Of a stretch of DNA of 11,148 bases, positions 1 through 5,924 are shown in pieces. This DNA is from Methanobacterium sp. (lineage in GTDB: Archaea > Methanobacteriota > Methanobacteria > Methanobacteriales > Methanobacteriaceae). Under the pieces are notes generated by a model, which was not told the DNA's origin, did no database searches, and saw only the letters and a program-made list of their open reading frames with translations. Positions within the stretch are counted from its first letter, which is position 1. Each line of letters opens with the position of its first letter. The position numbers were made by a program, and so were the translations under genes. The stretch spans positions 1-11,148 of the forward strand of contig JAHKLP010000058.1 in assembly GCA_020855015.1 (NCBI GenBank). Reading direction: 5' to 3'.

Positions 1-28
1 ACTTCGTAATATTAACGTTTAACGAAGT
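1..28. repeat. 7-bp inverted repeat at the window edge
   Basis: ACTTCGT at 1-7 is matched by its exact reverse complement ACGAAGT at 22-28, with a 14-base AT-rich spacer that contains the palindrome AACGTT (14-19). It lies about 27 bases beyond the stop of the minus-strand coiled-coil gene. It could be a 3' hairpin of that transcript or part of a larger repeat or operator continuing outside the window. No oligo-T tail is visible because the sequence ends here. Confidence 0.4.
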
Positions 29-54
29 CAAAGATCTTCATAAAATCATACTGT

Positions 55-657
55 TCAATGGTCACGATTTTTTTGGTACTGCACATAACTTTCAGGATAA
101 TTAGCCATGAGACAATCCTTCACTCCACGTTTTTCGAGATCTTCAATGACTTTTTCTCGCACATCCAGCAGTTCTCGTGCTTCATCCAGTTGTTGTTTGG
201 TTACAAAGAGTCGATGCTCTATTTTATGTTGTTTTCTCTGGAGGTCACGGAAATTATTTAGTCTTTCATCGATTTCTTTCAGTTCGTAATCATGAACCAG
301 CTTTTTAAGGCTTTTTTTATCTTCAATTAAATCCAGAAGAACATCCTGATTGTTGGTTAATTTATCTTTTAGAAAGTTAATCTCAGACTCTTTTTTAACC
401 AATTCTATTTCCAATGATTTAATACGTGACTTCAGATTACCAACAGAATTATTATCATGAGGAGAAGGTGAATTAGAGCTATGGGATGATTTATCAGCCT
501 TATCCTCTTTACTTTCTGGTTTGGTAATGGTTGTGGTGTGGCTGTCCTGCTTTCCACTTTGTGGAATTTCTTTTTTAGATAGGGGTTTATTCTTCATTTT
601 CCTGTCGCCTGCTATTTTTGTTGGATTAATACTACAGTGGGTTTTTTTACGTACCAT
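55..657 (-). CDS. hypothetical coiled-coil protein
   Basis: I do not recognise a named family. Residues about 22-72 are low complexity, rich in Ser, Lys, Thr and Asn, and probably disordered. Residues about 73-178 are a long charged helix with Leu/Ile/Val at heptad-like spacing, so a coiled coil is likely. The C-terminal tail (181-200) is different in character and aromatic, with CLMANYPESYVQYQ. There is no signal peptide or membrane segment, so the protein should be cytoplasmic and perhaps oligomeric or a scaffold. The start is uncertain. The ATG at 655-657 has no clear ribosome-binding site, whereas an in-frame ATG at 595-597 (Met21) follows GGCGACAGG and would begin MKNKPLSKKE. The first 20 residues, with a His, a Cys and many basic residues, may therefore be untranslated. 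The gene diverges from the tautomerase gene across a 565-base gap. Confidence 0.75.
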   Translation of the reverse strand: MVRKKTHCSINPTKIAGDRKMKNKPLSKKEIPQSGKQDSHTTTITKPESKEDKADKSSHSSNSPSPHDNNSVGNLKSRIKSLEIELVKKESEINFLKDKLTNNQDVLLDLIEDKKSLKKLVHDYELKEIDERLNNFRDLQRKQHKIEHRLFVTKQQLDEARELLDVREKVIEDLEKRGVKDCLMANYPESYVQYQKNRDH

Positions 658-697
658 GAAATTATCAATTAAATCCTGAGTTTTCTTAGATGGGATT

Positions 698-737
698 AAT
701 TGTGATATTTGTTGAATTGTGATGAATTAATTATGAT
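698..737. repeat. three direct AATTGTGAT-like repeats
   Basis: AATTGTGAT occurs exactly at 698-706 and 715-723, with the one-mismatch form AATTATGAT at 729-737. They lie 40-80 bases upstream of the minus-strand coiled-coil gene, where its promoter should be. They could be binding sites of a regulator, but AT-rich sequence gives such repeats easily. Confidence 0.3.
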
Positions 738-773
738 TTCACTATTATTAAAATCGTGAATAATTTTTGTTAT

Positions 774-783
774 CTGTTAACAG
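774..783. promoter_or_regulatory. palindrome CTGTTAACAG, possible operator
   Basis: This is a perfect 10-bp palindrome. Its half CTGTTA recurs with its complement TAACAG in the inverted repeat at 964-984 in the same gap, so the two may be sites for one DNA-binding protein. No promoter element ties them firmly to either neighbouring gene. Confidence 0.25.
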
Positions 784-837
784 TAGTAATGTTTTAGATT
801 TCATTTTTTTTGTTAGATCAATACACCCATTTTTTTG

Positions 838-854
838 TTGTATCACTAGTACAA
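838..854. repeat. 5-bp inverted repeat with a 7-base spacer
   Basis: TTGTA (838-842) and TACAA (850-854) flank TCACTAG. A 5-bp stem with a 7-base loop resembles an anticodon arm, but the loop lacks the T expected at position 33 and no other tRNA arms surround it. It is probably chance or a small operator. Confidence 0.15.
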
Positions 855-904
855 AATCTTGTTTATTATAGATAATACTAATTTAATATTTGTTCTATTA
901 TCCA

Positions 905-923
905 TATCAAAAAGGGGTTGATA
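905..923. repeat. 6-bp inverted repeat with a G-rich 7-base spacer
   Basis: TATCAA (905-910) and TTGATA (918-923) flank AAAGGGG. The GGGG stands out in an otherwise AT-rich gap. A repeat of this size is not unexpected by chance in 565 AT-rich bases. Confidence 0.2.
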
Positions 924-963
924 CTATCATTTTATAAAAATCTTAGAAATCACCCAATATTTA

Positions 964-984
964 CTGTTAGATGTATACTAACAG
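964..984. promoter_or_regulatory. 7-bp inverted repeat, possible operator or hairpin
   Basis: CTGTTAG (964-970) and its exact complement CTAACAG (978-984) flank ATGTATA. It is the longest perfect inverted repeat in the 658-1222 gap and shares its half-site with the palindrome at 774-783. It could be a dimeric regulator site or a short RNA hairpin. It lies about 240 bases from the tautomerase gene. Confidence 0.3.
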
Positions 985-1222
985 AAGTAGATTAGTGTAT
1001 TTTGGACATTTTTTCATATTCATACTCATTAGACTAAAATATCATAACTATTTTATTTACATTTTAATCTAAAATCCAGAAAAGAATTCTTCAAAATATT
1101 AAAAAAAATCATTCCATAAATCATCCCAGAAAAAATCAATACCTGAACCCTTATTATCAGTTACCACATTTTATCAAATACCTCAACACACATTTAATAT
1201 TGAATAATGGAGGTGAAAAAAG

Positions 1223-1417
1223 ATGCCGGTTATAACCATTGATACCCCAGCACTAAACAAGGAGCAGAAAAGAGAGCTTGTAAATTCATTTGCCAAAAGC
1301 GCTAGTAAAATAATAGGGTTACCAGTTTCGGCAATGGTGATCATAATAAATGAGGTTGAATCCGAGAATGTGGGAGTGGGAGACACCCTTCTATGTGACC
1401 GTCAACAGTCAGAATAA
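1223..1417 (+). CDS. 4-oxalocrotonate tautomerase family protein
   Basis: A 64-residue protein of the small beta-alpha-beta tautomerase family, whose members form hexamers and use an N-terminal proline, exposed by removal of Met, as catalytic base. MPVIT at the start, the helix KEQKRELVNSFAKSAS and VIIINEVESENVGVG in the second half match the family at its usual length. The start is firm: GGAGGTGA at 1209-1216 sits six bases before the ATG. Aligned by eye to Pseudomonas 4-oxalocrotonate tautomerase, the other main active-site residues (Arg11, Arg39, Phe50 in that enzyme) are Leu, Val and Val here. Aromatic-degradation activity is therefore unlikely and the substrate is unknown. The gene lies 99 bases upstream of the thioredoxin-fold gene on the same strand, so co-transcription is possible. 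Family assignment is sure, function is not. Confidence 0.92.
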   Translation: MPVITIDTPALNKEQKRELVNSFAKSASKIIGLPVSAMVIIINEVESENVGVGDTLLCDRQQSE

Positions 1418-1449
1418 AATTTAATCCATAAATAATTTAATCCATAAAT
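1418..1449. repeat. perfect 16-bp tandem duplication
   Basis: AATTTAATCCATAAAT occurs at 1418-1433 and again, with no gap, at 1434-1449. The array begins directly after the tautomerase stop codon. Each copy contains CATAAAT, a TATA-like core, so the array may duplicate a promoter element for the thioredoxin-fold gene at 1517. It may equally be a replication-slippage product of no function. Confidence 0.7.
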
Positions 1450-1516
1450 ATCATCTAAATATTGCTAGAAAACAAATATTTCGATTAAGGTAGTTTAAAC
1501 TGGGCAATGTGATATA

Positions 1517-3610
1517 ATGTCTCCAAAAACAACCTCTGGTGAGAGATTTCAAAACCACCTGAAAAATGAGAAAAGTCCGTATCTACTCCAACATGCAGAT
1601 AACCCTGTTGATTGGTATCCGTGGGGTGATGAAGCATTCGAAAAAGCCAAAAAAGAGAATAAACCTATTTTCCTGTCAATAGGTTACTCCACATGTCATT
1701 GGTGCCATGTGATGGCTCGTGAATCCTTTCAGGACCCTGAAATAGGCCAACTCATGAATCAAGTTTTTGTATCAGTAAAAGTTGACCGGGAGGAACGTCC
1801 TGATATAGATAGTGTGTACATGACAGCTTGTCAGATGATTACAGGTACTGGGGGATGGCCTTTAACCATTATCATGACTCCTGATCTTAAACCATTTTTC
1901 GCCGGGACTTATTTCCCCAAAGAGAGTGGAGGCAGAGGTGCTGGACTCAGAGACCTGATTTTAAATATCAATGATCTATGGAATGATCAGAAACATGAAC
2001 TCCTTGAATCTGCAGAAGAGCTGACATTATCACTACAACAACTTTCTAAATTTAAGTCAGGCCAGGAATTAGAAGATAATATCTTAGAATCAGCTTATAA
2101 ATCACTTTCTAATAACTTTGATTATGAATATGGTGGTTTTGGAGATTATCAGAAGTTTCCCACACCACATCATCTTTTATTCCTGTTGCGTCATTGGAAA
2201 AGGAAAGATGATGTTAATGCATTGACCATGGTGGAGAAAACCCTTGATGCCATGGTTCAGGGTGGGATCTATGATCATGTGGGATTTGGTTTTCATCGTT
2301 ACAGCGTGGACCAGCAGTGGATTCTCCCCCATTTTGAGAAGATGTTGTATGATCAGGCACTCCTGGTGATAGTTTACACCGAGGCCTACCAGGCCACTGG
2401 GAAAAAAAGATACATGGAAGCTGCTCAGGAAGTTCTGGAATATTTACTGCGGGACATGCGGTCATCTGAAGGCGGTTTTTACTCTGCAGAGGATGCAGAC
2501 AGTGAAGGTGAGGAAGGTAAGTACTACCTGTGGACTGCAGATGAGATCATAAAAATACTGGGACAGGAAGATGGAGAATTATTCAACCAGATTTACAATG
2601 TATCTGCAGATGGAAACTTCAAAGAAGAATCAACAGGCCACCAGACCGGTAAAAATGTTCTATACCAAAGTAAAAGTTGGGAGGAACTATCATCAGAGCT
2701 GCAGAAAACACCTGAAGAATTATGGTGGAAAATGGAGAGTGCCAGGGAAAAATTATTCAAGGCCCGCCAGAAACGAATACGCCCACATAAGGATGATAAA
2801 ATACTCACTGACTGGAATGGTCTAATTATCGCTGCACTGGCAACAGCTGGCAGAGTCTATAAGAGAAAAGATTATGTTCTAGCAGCCCGCGAAACCTTGA
2901 ATTTCATATTAAACAATCTAAAAATCAATGACCAGCTTATGCATCGCTGGCGTGAAGGTGAAGCTGCGGTTAATGCTAATCTTGATGACTATGCCTACCT
3001 GGTCTGGGGTCTGTTGGAGCTATACCAAACCACTTTCCTACCAGAGTATCTTCAAATGGCCCAGGAATATAATAAAAAATTAATGGATCATTTCTGGGAC
3101 CCGGAACAGGGAGGTTACTATTTCACTGCTGATTTTATTCCACAGGTTCTGGTCAGACAGAAAGAGGCCTATGATACTGCATTACCCTCTGGGAATTCTG
3201 TTCAAATGTTAAACCTAGAAAGATTATACCTATTAACGGGTAATGATGAATACCGGAACACGTCTATTGCAATGGAAAAATATTTCTCAGCTATTATCAA
3301 GCGATCTCCACCTGCATTTACCATGTTCCTTTCTGCAATAGCATTCAAGATCGGTCCATCCTTTAACATCGTGGTGGCCGGTAGTAAGAATAAAGATGAC
3401 ACCAGTTTAATGTTAAAAACACTACAAGAACAATACCTGCCAAACTGTGTAATGGTTTTCAACTCTGGTGATAATCATCTGAATGAACTTATCGAGAATA
3501 TGGAAGATAAAAATATGGTAAATGATCAGGTCACAGCATATGTTTGTGGTGATGGTACCTGTTATCCTCCTGTAAACAGTCTTGAGGAGCTATTGAATAT
3601 CATTAAATAA
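1517..3610 (+). CDS. YyaL/SPATA20-type thioredoxin-domain protein (DUF255)
   Basis: A 697-residue cytoplasmic protein of normal family length. It carries the family hallmark near the N-terminus (SPYLLQHADNPVDWYPW, residues 20-36), then a thioredoxin-fold domain with the redox motif CHWC (Cys60, Cys63), followed by VKVDREERPDID and GGWPLTI. From about residue 190 it is a long helical region of the (alpha/alpha)6-barrel type related to glycosidases and sugar epimerases, for example HRYSVDQQWILPHFEKMLYDQ in two parts around residues 260-280. It ends with the conserved pair of cysteines in YVCGDGTCYPP. Relatives occur in bacteria (yyaL), archaea and animals (SPATA20), but the reaction is not established. 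The ATG has only a weak GTGAT upstream; the nearest upstream ATG (1507) runs straight into a stop, which supports this start. Family certain, function unknown. Confidence 0.93.
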   Translation: MSPKTTSGERFQNHLKNEKSPYLLQHADNPVDWYPWGDEAFEKAKKENKPIFLSIGYSTCHWCHVMARESFQDPEIGQLMNQVFVSVKVDREERPDIDSVYMTACQMITGTGGWPLTIIMTPDLKPFFAGTYFPKESGGRGAGLRDLILNINDLWNDQKHELLESAEELTLSLQQLSKFKSGQELEDNILESAYKSLSNNFDYEYGGFGDYQKFPTPHHLLFLLRHWKRKDDVNALTMVEKTLDAMVQGGIYDHVGFGFHRYSVDQQWILPHFEKMLYDQALLVIVYTEAYQATGKKRYMEAAQEVLEYLLRDMRSSEGGFYSAEDADSEGEEGKYYLWTADEIIKILGQEDGELFNQIYNVSADGNFKEESTGHQTGKNVLYQSKSWEELSSELQKTPEELWWKMESAREKLFKARQKRIRPHKDDKILTDWNGLIIAALATAGRVYKRKDYVLAARETLNFILNNLKINDQLMHRWREGEAAVNANLDDYAYLVWGLLELYQTTFLPEYLQMAQEYNKKLMDHFWDPEQGGYYFTADFIPQVLVRQKEAYDTALPSGNSVQMLNLERLYLLTGNDEYRNTSIAMEKYFSAIIKRSPPAFTMFLSAIAFKIGPSFNIVVAGSKNKDDTSLMLKTLQEQYLPNCVMVFNSGDNHLNELIENMEDKNMVNDQVTAYVCGDGTCYPPVNSLEELLNIIK

Positions 3611-3650
3611 ATTTATCACTCTGATTTAAAAATAAGATTCCGATAAATTG

Positions 3651-3695
3651 AAAAAAAAGGGAATGGCTGTTTATAAATTTTTCCTACCAAAAAAA
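3651..3695 (-). terminator. oligo-T terminator region of the nikR-like gene
   Basis: Read on the minus strand, T7 (3695-3689) begins six bases after the regulator's stop codon, and T8 (3658-3651) follows about 30 bases later. Archaeal transcription commonly ends at such oligo-T tracts without a hairpin. On the plus strand the gap offers only a T5 run (3678-3682) for the convergent thioredoxin-fold gene. Confidence 0.55.
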
Positions 3696-3700
3696 TTTTC

Positions 3701-4093
3701 TTACTCTTGGGGTAATGGAACAAGTTTAGAATAAACAGATTTTATATTCTTATTTAAAAGACGTGAAAGTTCTCTTATCCTGCCAGCATCTCCTTCCAGG
3801 ATGAACAGTTCAAGGCACTGATTTTCCTGCAGATGACTGTGGATCTGGGTGTTAATGATATCCTCAAAGTGGTGTTTGACCTCGGTAACTTTATCCTCCA
3901 ATTTTTGAGGATGTATTAAAATGAGAATGGAATGAATATTTCCTTCTAACTCTTTTTTCTCTTCATTTTCAGCAATTAAAAGACGAGTACTGGCACGGAA
4001 CACTTCTGAACGGCCAGAAAAACCAATTTCTTCTTTTAAAGCATCAATCTCTTCTAAAAGTTTTTCATTTAGTGACACACTGATAATGGTCAT
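3701..4093 (-). CDS. nikR: NikR-like ribbon-helix-helix metal-responsive regulator
   Basis: Transcription regulator with an N-terminal ribbon-helix-helix DNA-binding domain (MTIISVSLNEKLLEEIDAL, then GFSGRSEVFRASTRLL) and a C-terminal ACT-like metal-binding domain. In the 141-residue numbering from an upstream ATG (4126), His85, His96, His98 and Cys104 have the same spacing as the nickel ligands His76, His87, His89 and Cys95 of Escherichia coli NikR, so the metal site looks complete. I prefer the internal ATG at 4093 (130 residues) because it matches where family members begin. A TATA-like TTTTTATAT (minus strand, 4123-4115) also lies about 26 bases before it, fitting a leaderless message. 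The longer start at 4126 has its own TATA-like element at similar distance and cannot be excluded; neither start has a Shine-Dalgarno site. It diverges from the metal transporter, its likely target. Confidence 0.87.
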   Translation of the reverse strand: MTIISVSLNEKLLEEIDALKEEIGFSGRSEVFRASTRLLIAENEEKKELEGNIHSILILIHPQKLEDKVTEVKHHFEDIINTQIHSHLQENQCLELFILEGDAGRIRELSRLLNKNIKSVYSKLVPLPQE

Positions 4094-4133
4094 AACCCTA
4101 ATATTAATAAGTTCATATAAAAACATTGCTAAT

Positions 4134-4166
4134 TTTTATTAAGAAAATCTATAAATATTAATAAAA
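4134..4166. promoter_or_regulatory. inverted repeat bracketing a TATA box, candidate regulator operator
   Basis: TTTTATTAA (4134-4142) and its exact complement TTAATAAAA (4158-4166) are separated by 15 bases. The spacer contains CTATAAATA (4149-4157), the best TATA-like element for the transporter genes on the plus strand; read backwards it also resembles a TATA box for the regulator. A dimer of dimers bound to the arms would cover this element and shut both promoters. NikR proteins bind two half-sites about two helical turns apart, which this spacing fits. The arms are AT-only, so chance is possible. A copy of AATATTAATAA at 4154-4164 recurs at 4100-4110, inside the start of the regulator gene. 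Confidence 0.5.
4149..4157 (+). promoter_or_regulatory. TATA-like box of the metal transporter operon
   Basis: CTATAAATA lies about 54 bases before the binding-protein ATG. A transcript starting some 25 bases downstream, near 4179, would have a short leader containing GGTG at 4198-4201 as ribosome-binding site. It sits in the spacer of the inverted repeat at 4134-4166. Confidence 0.45.
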
Positions 4167-4206
4167 TCAGATTATCTTCAGTATTAGAAATTTATTTGGT
4201 GCCCAA

Positions 4207-5097
4207 ATGGAGAAAAAAGTTTTATACATTTTCCTAGCATCTTTAATTTTACTCCTATGCATTGGTTTATATCTGTTTAATAATAATTATCAGGATAGTA
4301 ATAATAAGTCACAAACTTCTAATGATAAAATTGGGGTCGTGGTTACAGTGGGGCCTCAGGAAGAATTCGCAAAACGTGTCGGTGGAGATCGGGTTAATGT
4401 TATGGTTATGGTGCCGCAAGGCGCTGACCCCCACACATACGAGCCACTACCAAACCAGATGAAACAGGTTCAAGATGCAGAAATCTATTTTATTGTGGGT
4501 TCAGGTATTGAGTTCGAATTAGCCTGGATGGATAAATTAACAGCTATGAATCCGCAGATGGAAGTGGTTAACACTTCCCAGGGAATTGAACTTTTACCAA
4601 ACACAGAGGAACATGAAGGAAATGATCCTCATGTATGGGTTTCGCCCAAAAATGCTAAAATAATGGTGGAAAATATCTACACAAAGCTTGTGGAGATTGA
4701 CCCTGAAAATAAGGATTATTACCAAAAAAATAGGGATGAATACCTTAATAAATTGGATGAACTTGATAAAAATACTACAAAAATTTTGTCTAACCAAAAA
4801 AACAGGAATATCATGGTATACCACCCTTCGTGGGCCTATTTCTGCAGGGATTACGACCTTAAACAAATACCAATCGAGTCACAGGGAAAAGAACCCACAC
4901 CCCAGGGCATAGCCAGCCTGATTGACCAGGCCCGGAGGGATAATATTAGGGTTATCTTCGTTAGTCCTCAGTTTAGTTCAAGCAATGCCCAAGTAATTGC
5001 TAGGGAAATTGGTGGAAGAGTGGTGGTTGTAAATCCTCTCAGCAACAATTATATTAAAAACATGAAAACAGTTGCTGAATCATTCGCCAACTTATAA
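4207..5097 (+). CDS. znuA: metal ABC transporter substrate-binding protein (ZnuA/cluster A-I type)
   Basis: Extracytoplasmic metal-binding protein that delivers a divalent metal to the permease encoded downstream. Residues 5-24 are a hydrophobic signal or anchor; Cys18 follows LLL, not a convincing lipobox, so an uncleaved anchor is likely. A polar linker (25-40) leads into the binding domain. The three family histidines are present: His76 in GADPHTYEP, His142 in DPHVW and His206 in YHPSW. The fourth position, usually an Asp in a DPL-like motif near the C-terminus, is Asn276 here (VVVVNPL). The loop before His142, often long and histidine-rich in zinc proteins, is short here (TEEHEGND). The ATG is preceded by GGTG (4198-4201). 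It is first in a three-gene operon divergent from the NikR-like regulator. The metal is probably zinc, manganese or nickel; the sequence does not decide. Confidence 0.9.
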   Translation: MEKKVLYIFLASLILLLCIGLYLFNNNYQDSNNKSQTSNDKIGVVVTVGPQEEFAKRVGGDRVNVMVMVPQGADPHTYEPLPNQMKQVQDAEIYFIVGSGIEFELAWMDKLTAMNPQMEVVNTSQGIELLPNTEEHEGNDPHVWVSPKNAKIMVENIYTKLVEIDPENKDYYQKNRDEYLNKLDELDKNTTKILSNQKNRNIMVYHPSWAYFCRDYDLKQIPIESQGKEPTPQGIASLIDQARRDNIRVIFVSPQFSSSNAQVIAREIGGRVVVVNPLSNNYIKNMKTVAESFANL

Positions 5098-5136
5098 AAA
5101 GGGACCCCTAATAATGGGAAGGATTCTGGTGATAAT

Positions 5137-5883
5137 ATGGTTGTAAACGCTGTTGAAATTAATGATGTCTGTGTAAAATTCAATAAACACCCAGTTCTTC
5201 AGGATATTAATCTTTCCATTGAAATTAACGATTTTTTAGCAATAATAGGTCCCAATGGTGGTGGTAAAAGTACTCTTCTTAAGATTATTTTGGGACTGGT
5301 GACTGTAGATCAGGGAGAAGTTAAGATTTTCGGAGAAGATCCTGGAAACCCATCCAATCCCATAGGCTACCTTCCACAACATGTATCTTTTGACCCTGAT
5401 TTTCCGATAAACGTTTTTGAAACAGTTTTATCCGGAAGATACCATGGTTTTTTTAAAAAATATTCTGATGAAGACAGAATAAAGGTCACAGATGCCCTGA
5501 GAGAGGTGGGGATGCTGGAGATGCAAGATCGTCAGATGAGTCAGCTATCAGGAGGGCAGATGCAACGAGTTTTCATAGCCCGTGCAATTGTGCGAGAACC
5601 AAAATTACTATTATTGGATGAGCCAATGGCCAGCATAGACCCGGAAATGCAGAATTCATTTTACAATCTACTTTTAAAACTAAGGGAGAGAATGGCCATA
5701 GTGCTGGTCAGCCATGATGTGGGTGCAGTCTCCAGTCATGTGGAAAACATTGCCTGCCTGAACAGGAAACTGTACTACCATGGGGCTGTTGAATACGCTG
5801 CAGCATCCCTGGAAAAGATGTATAAATGTCCAATTGATTTACTCAGCCACGGAATACCCCACCGAGTCCTGAAAAAACATTAA
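5137..5883 (+). CDS. znuC: metal ABC transporter ATP-binding protein (ZnuC type)
   Basis: Cytoplasmic ATPase that powers the importer. All motifs of an active ABC ATPase are visible in order: Walker A GPNGGGKST (38-46), Q-loop Gln81 in LPQH, signature LSGGQMQR (137-144), Walker B LLLLDEP with Glu162, and the switch His193 in SHD. The 248-residue length and the proline-rich LPQHVSFDPDFP segment are typical of the zinc/manganese importer subfamily. GGTGAT (5128-5133) lies just three bases before the ATG, a close but usable ribosome-binding site. It follows the binding protein by 39 bases and precedes the permease by 41, consistent with one operon. Confidence 0.94.
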   Translation: MVVNAVEINDVCVKFNKHPVLQDINLSIEINDFLAIIGPNGGGKSTLLKIILGLVTVDQGEVKIFGEDPGNPSNPIGYLPQHVSFDPDFPINVFETVLSGRYHGFFKKYSDEDRIKVTDALREVGMLEMQDRQMSQLSGGQMQRVFIARAIVREPKLLLLDEPMASIDPEMQNSFYNLLLKLRERMAIVLVSHDVGAVSSHVENIACLNRKLYYHGAVEYAAASLEKMYKCPIDLLSHGIPHRVLKKH

Positions 5884-5924
5884 TATATGTATGCACTTAT
5901 TATTGAAAGGAGTAATGATATGTA

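Larger units (their letters stand above)
658..1222. other. AT-rich divergent intergenic region (565 bases)
   Basis: This gap separates the coiled-coil gene (minus) from the tautomerase gene (plus), so it should hold both promoters. No reading frame in it looks coding, and I see no GC-rich island of the kind that marks tRNA or other structured RNA genes in AT-rich methanogens. What can be seen is a set of short repeats: three AATTGTGAT-like direct repeats near the coiled-coil gene, the palindrome CTGTTAACAG, and three inverted repeats that each have a 7-base spacer (838-854, 905-923, 964-984). The length is unusual compared with the other gaps here, so a small regulatory RNA is possible but not shown. 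Confidence 0.6.

Noticed and set aside
838..854. 5-bp stem with 7-base loop, like a tRNA anticodon arm
   Set aside because: The loop has C where tRNAs have U33, and no acceptor, D or T arm can be found around it.
1207..1242. Tiny 11-codon frame ATG GAG GTG... overlapping the tautomerase ribosome-binding site
   Set aside because: It has no ribosome-binding site of its own and is out of frame with a gene that has a strong one; it is probably not translated.
2214..2465. Minus-strand open frames inside the thioredoxin-fold gene (also 2593-2808 and 3202-3462)
   Set aside because: They lie opposite a well-conserved coding sequence and have no family-like composition or start signals.
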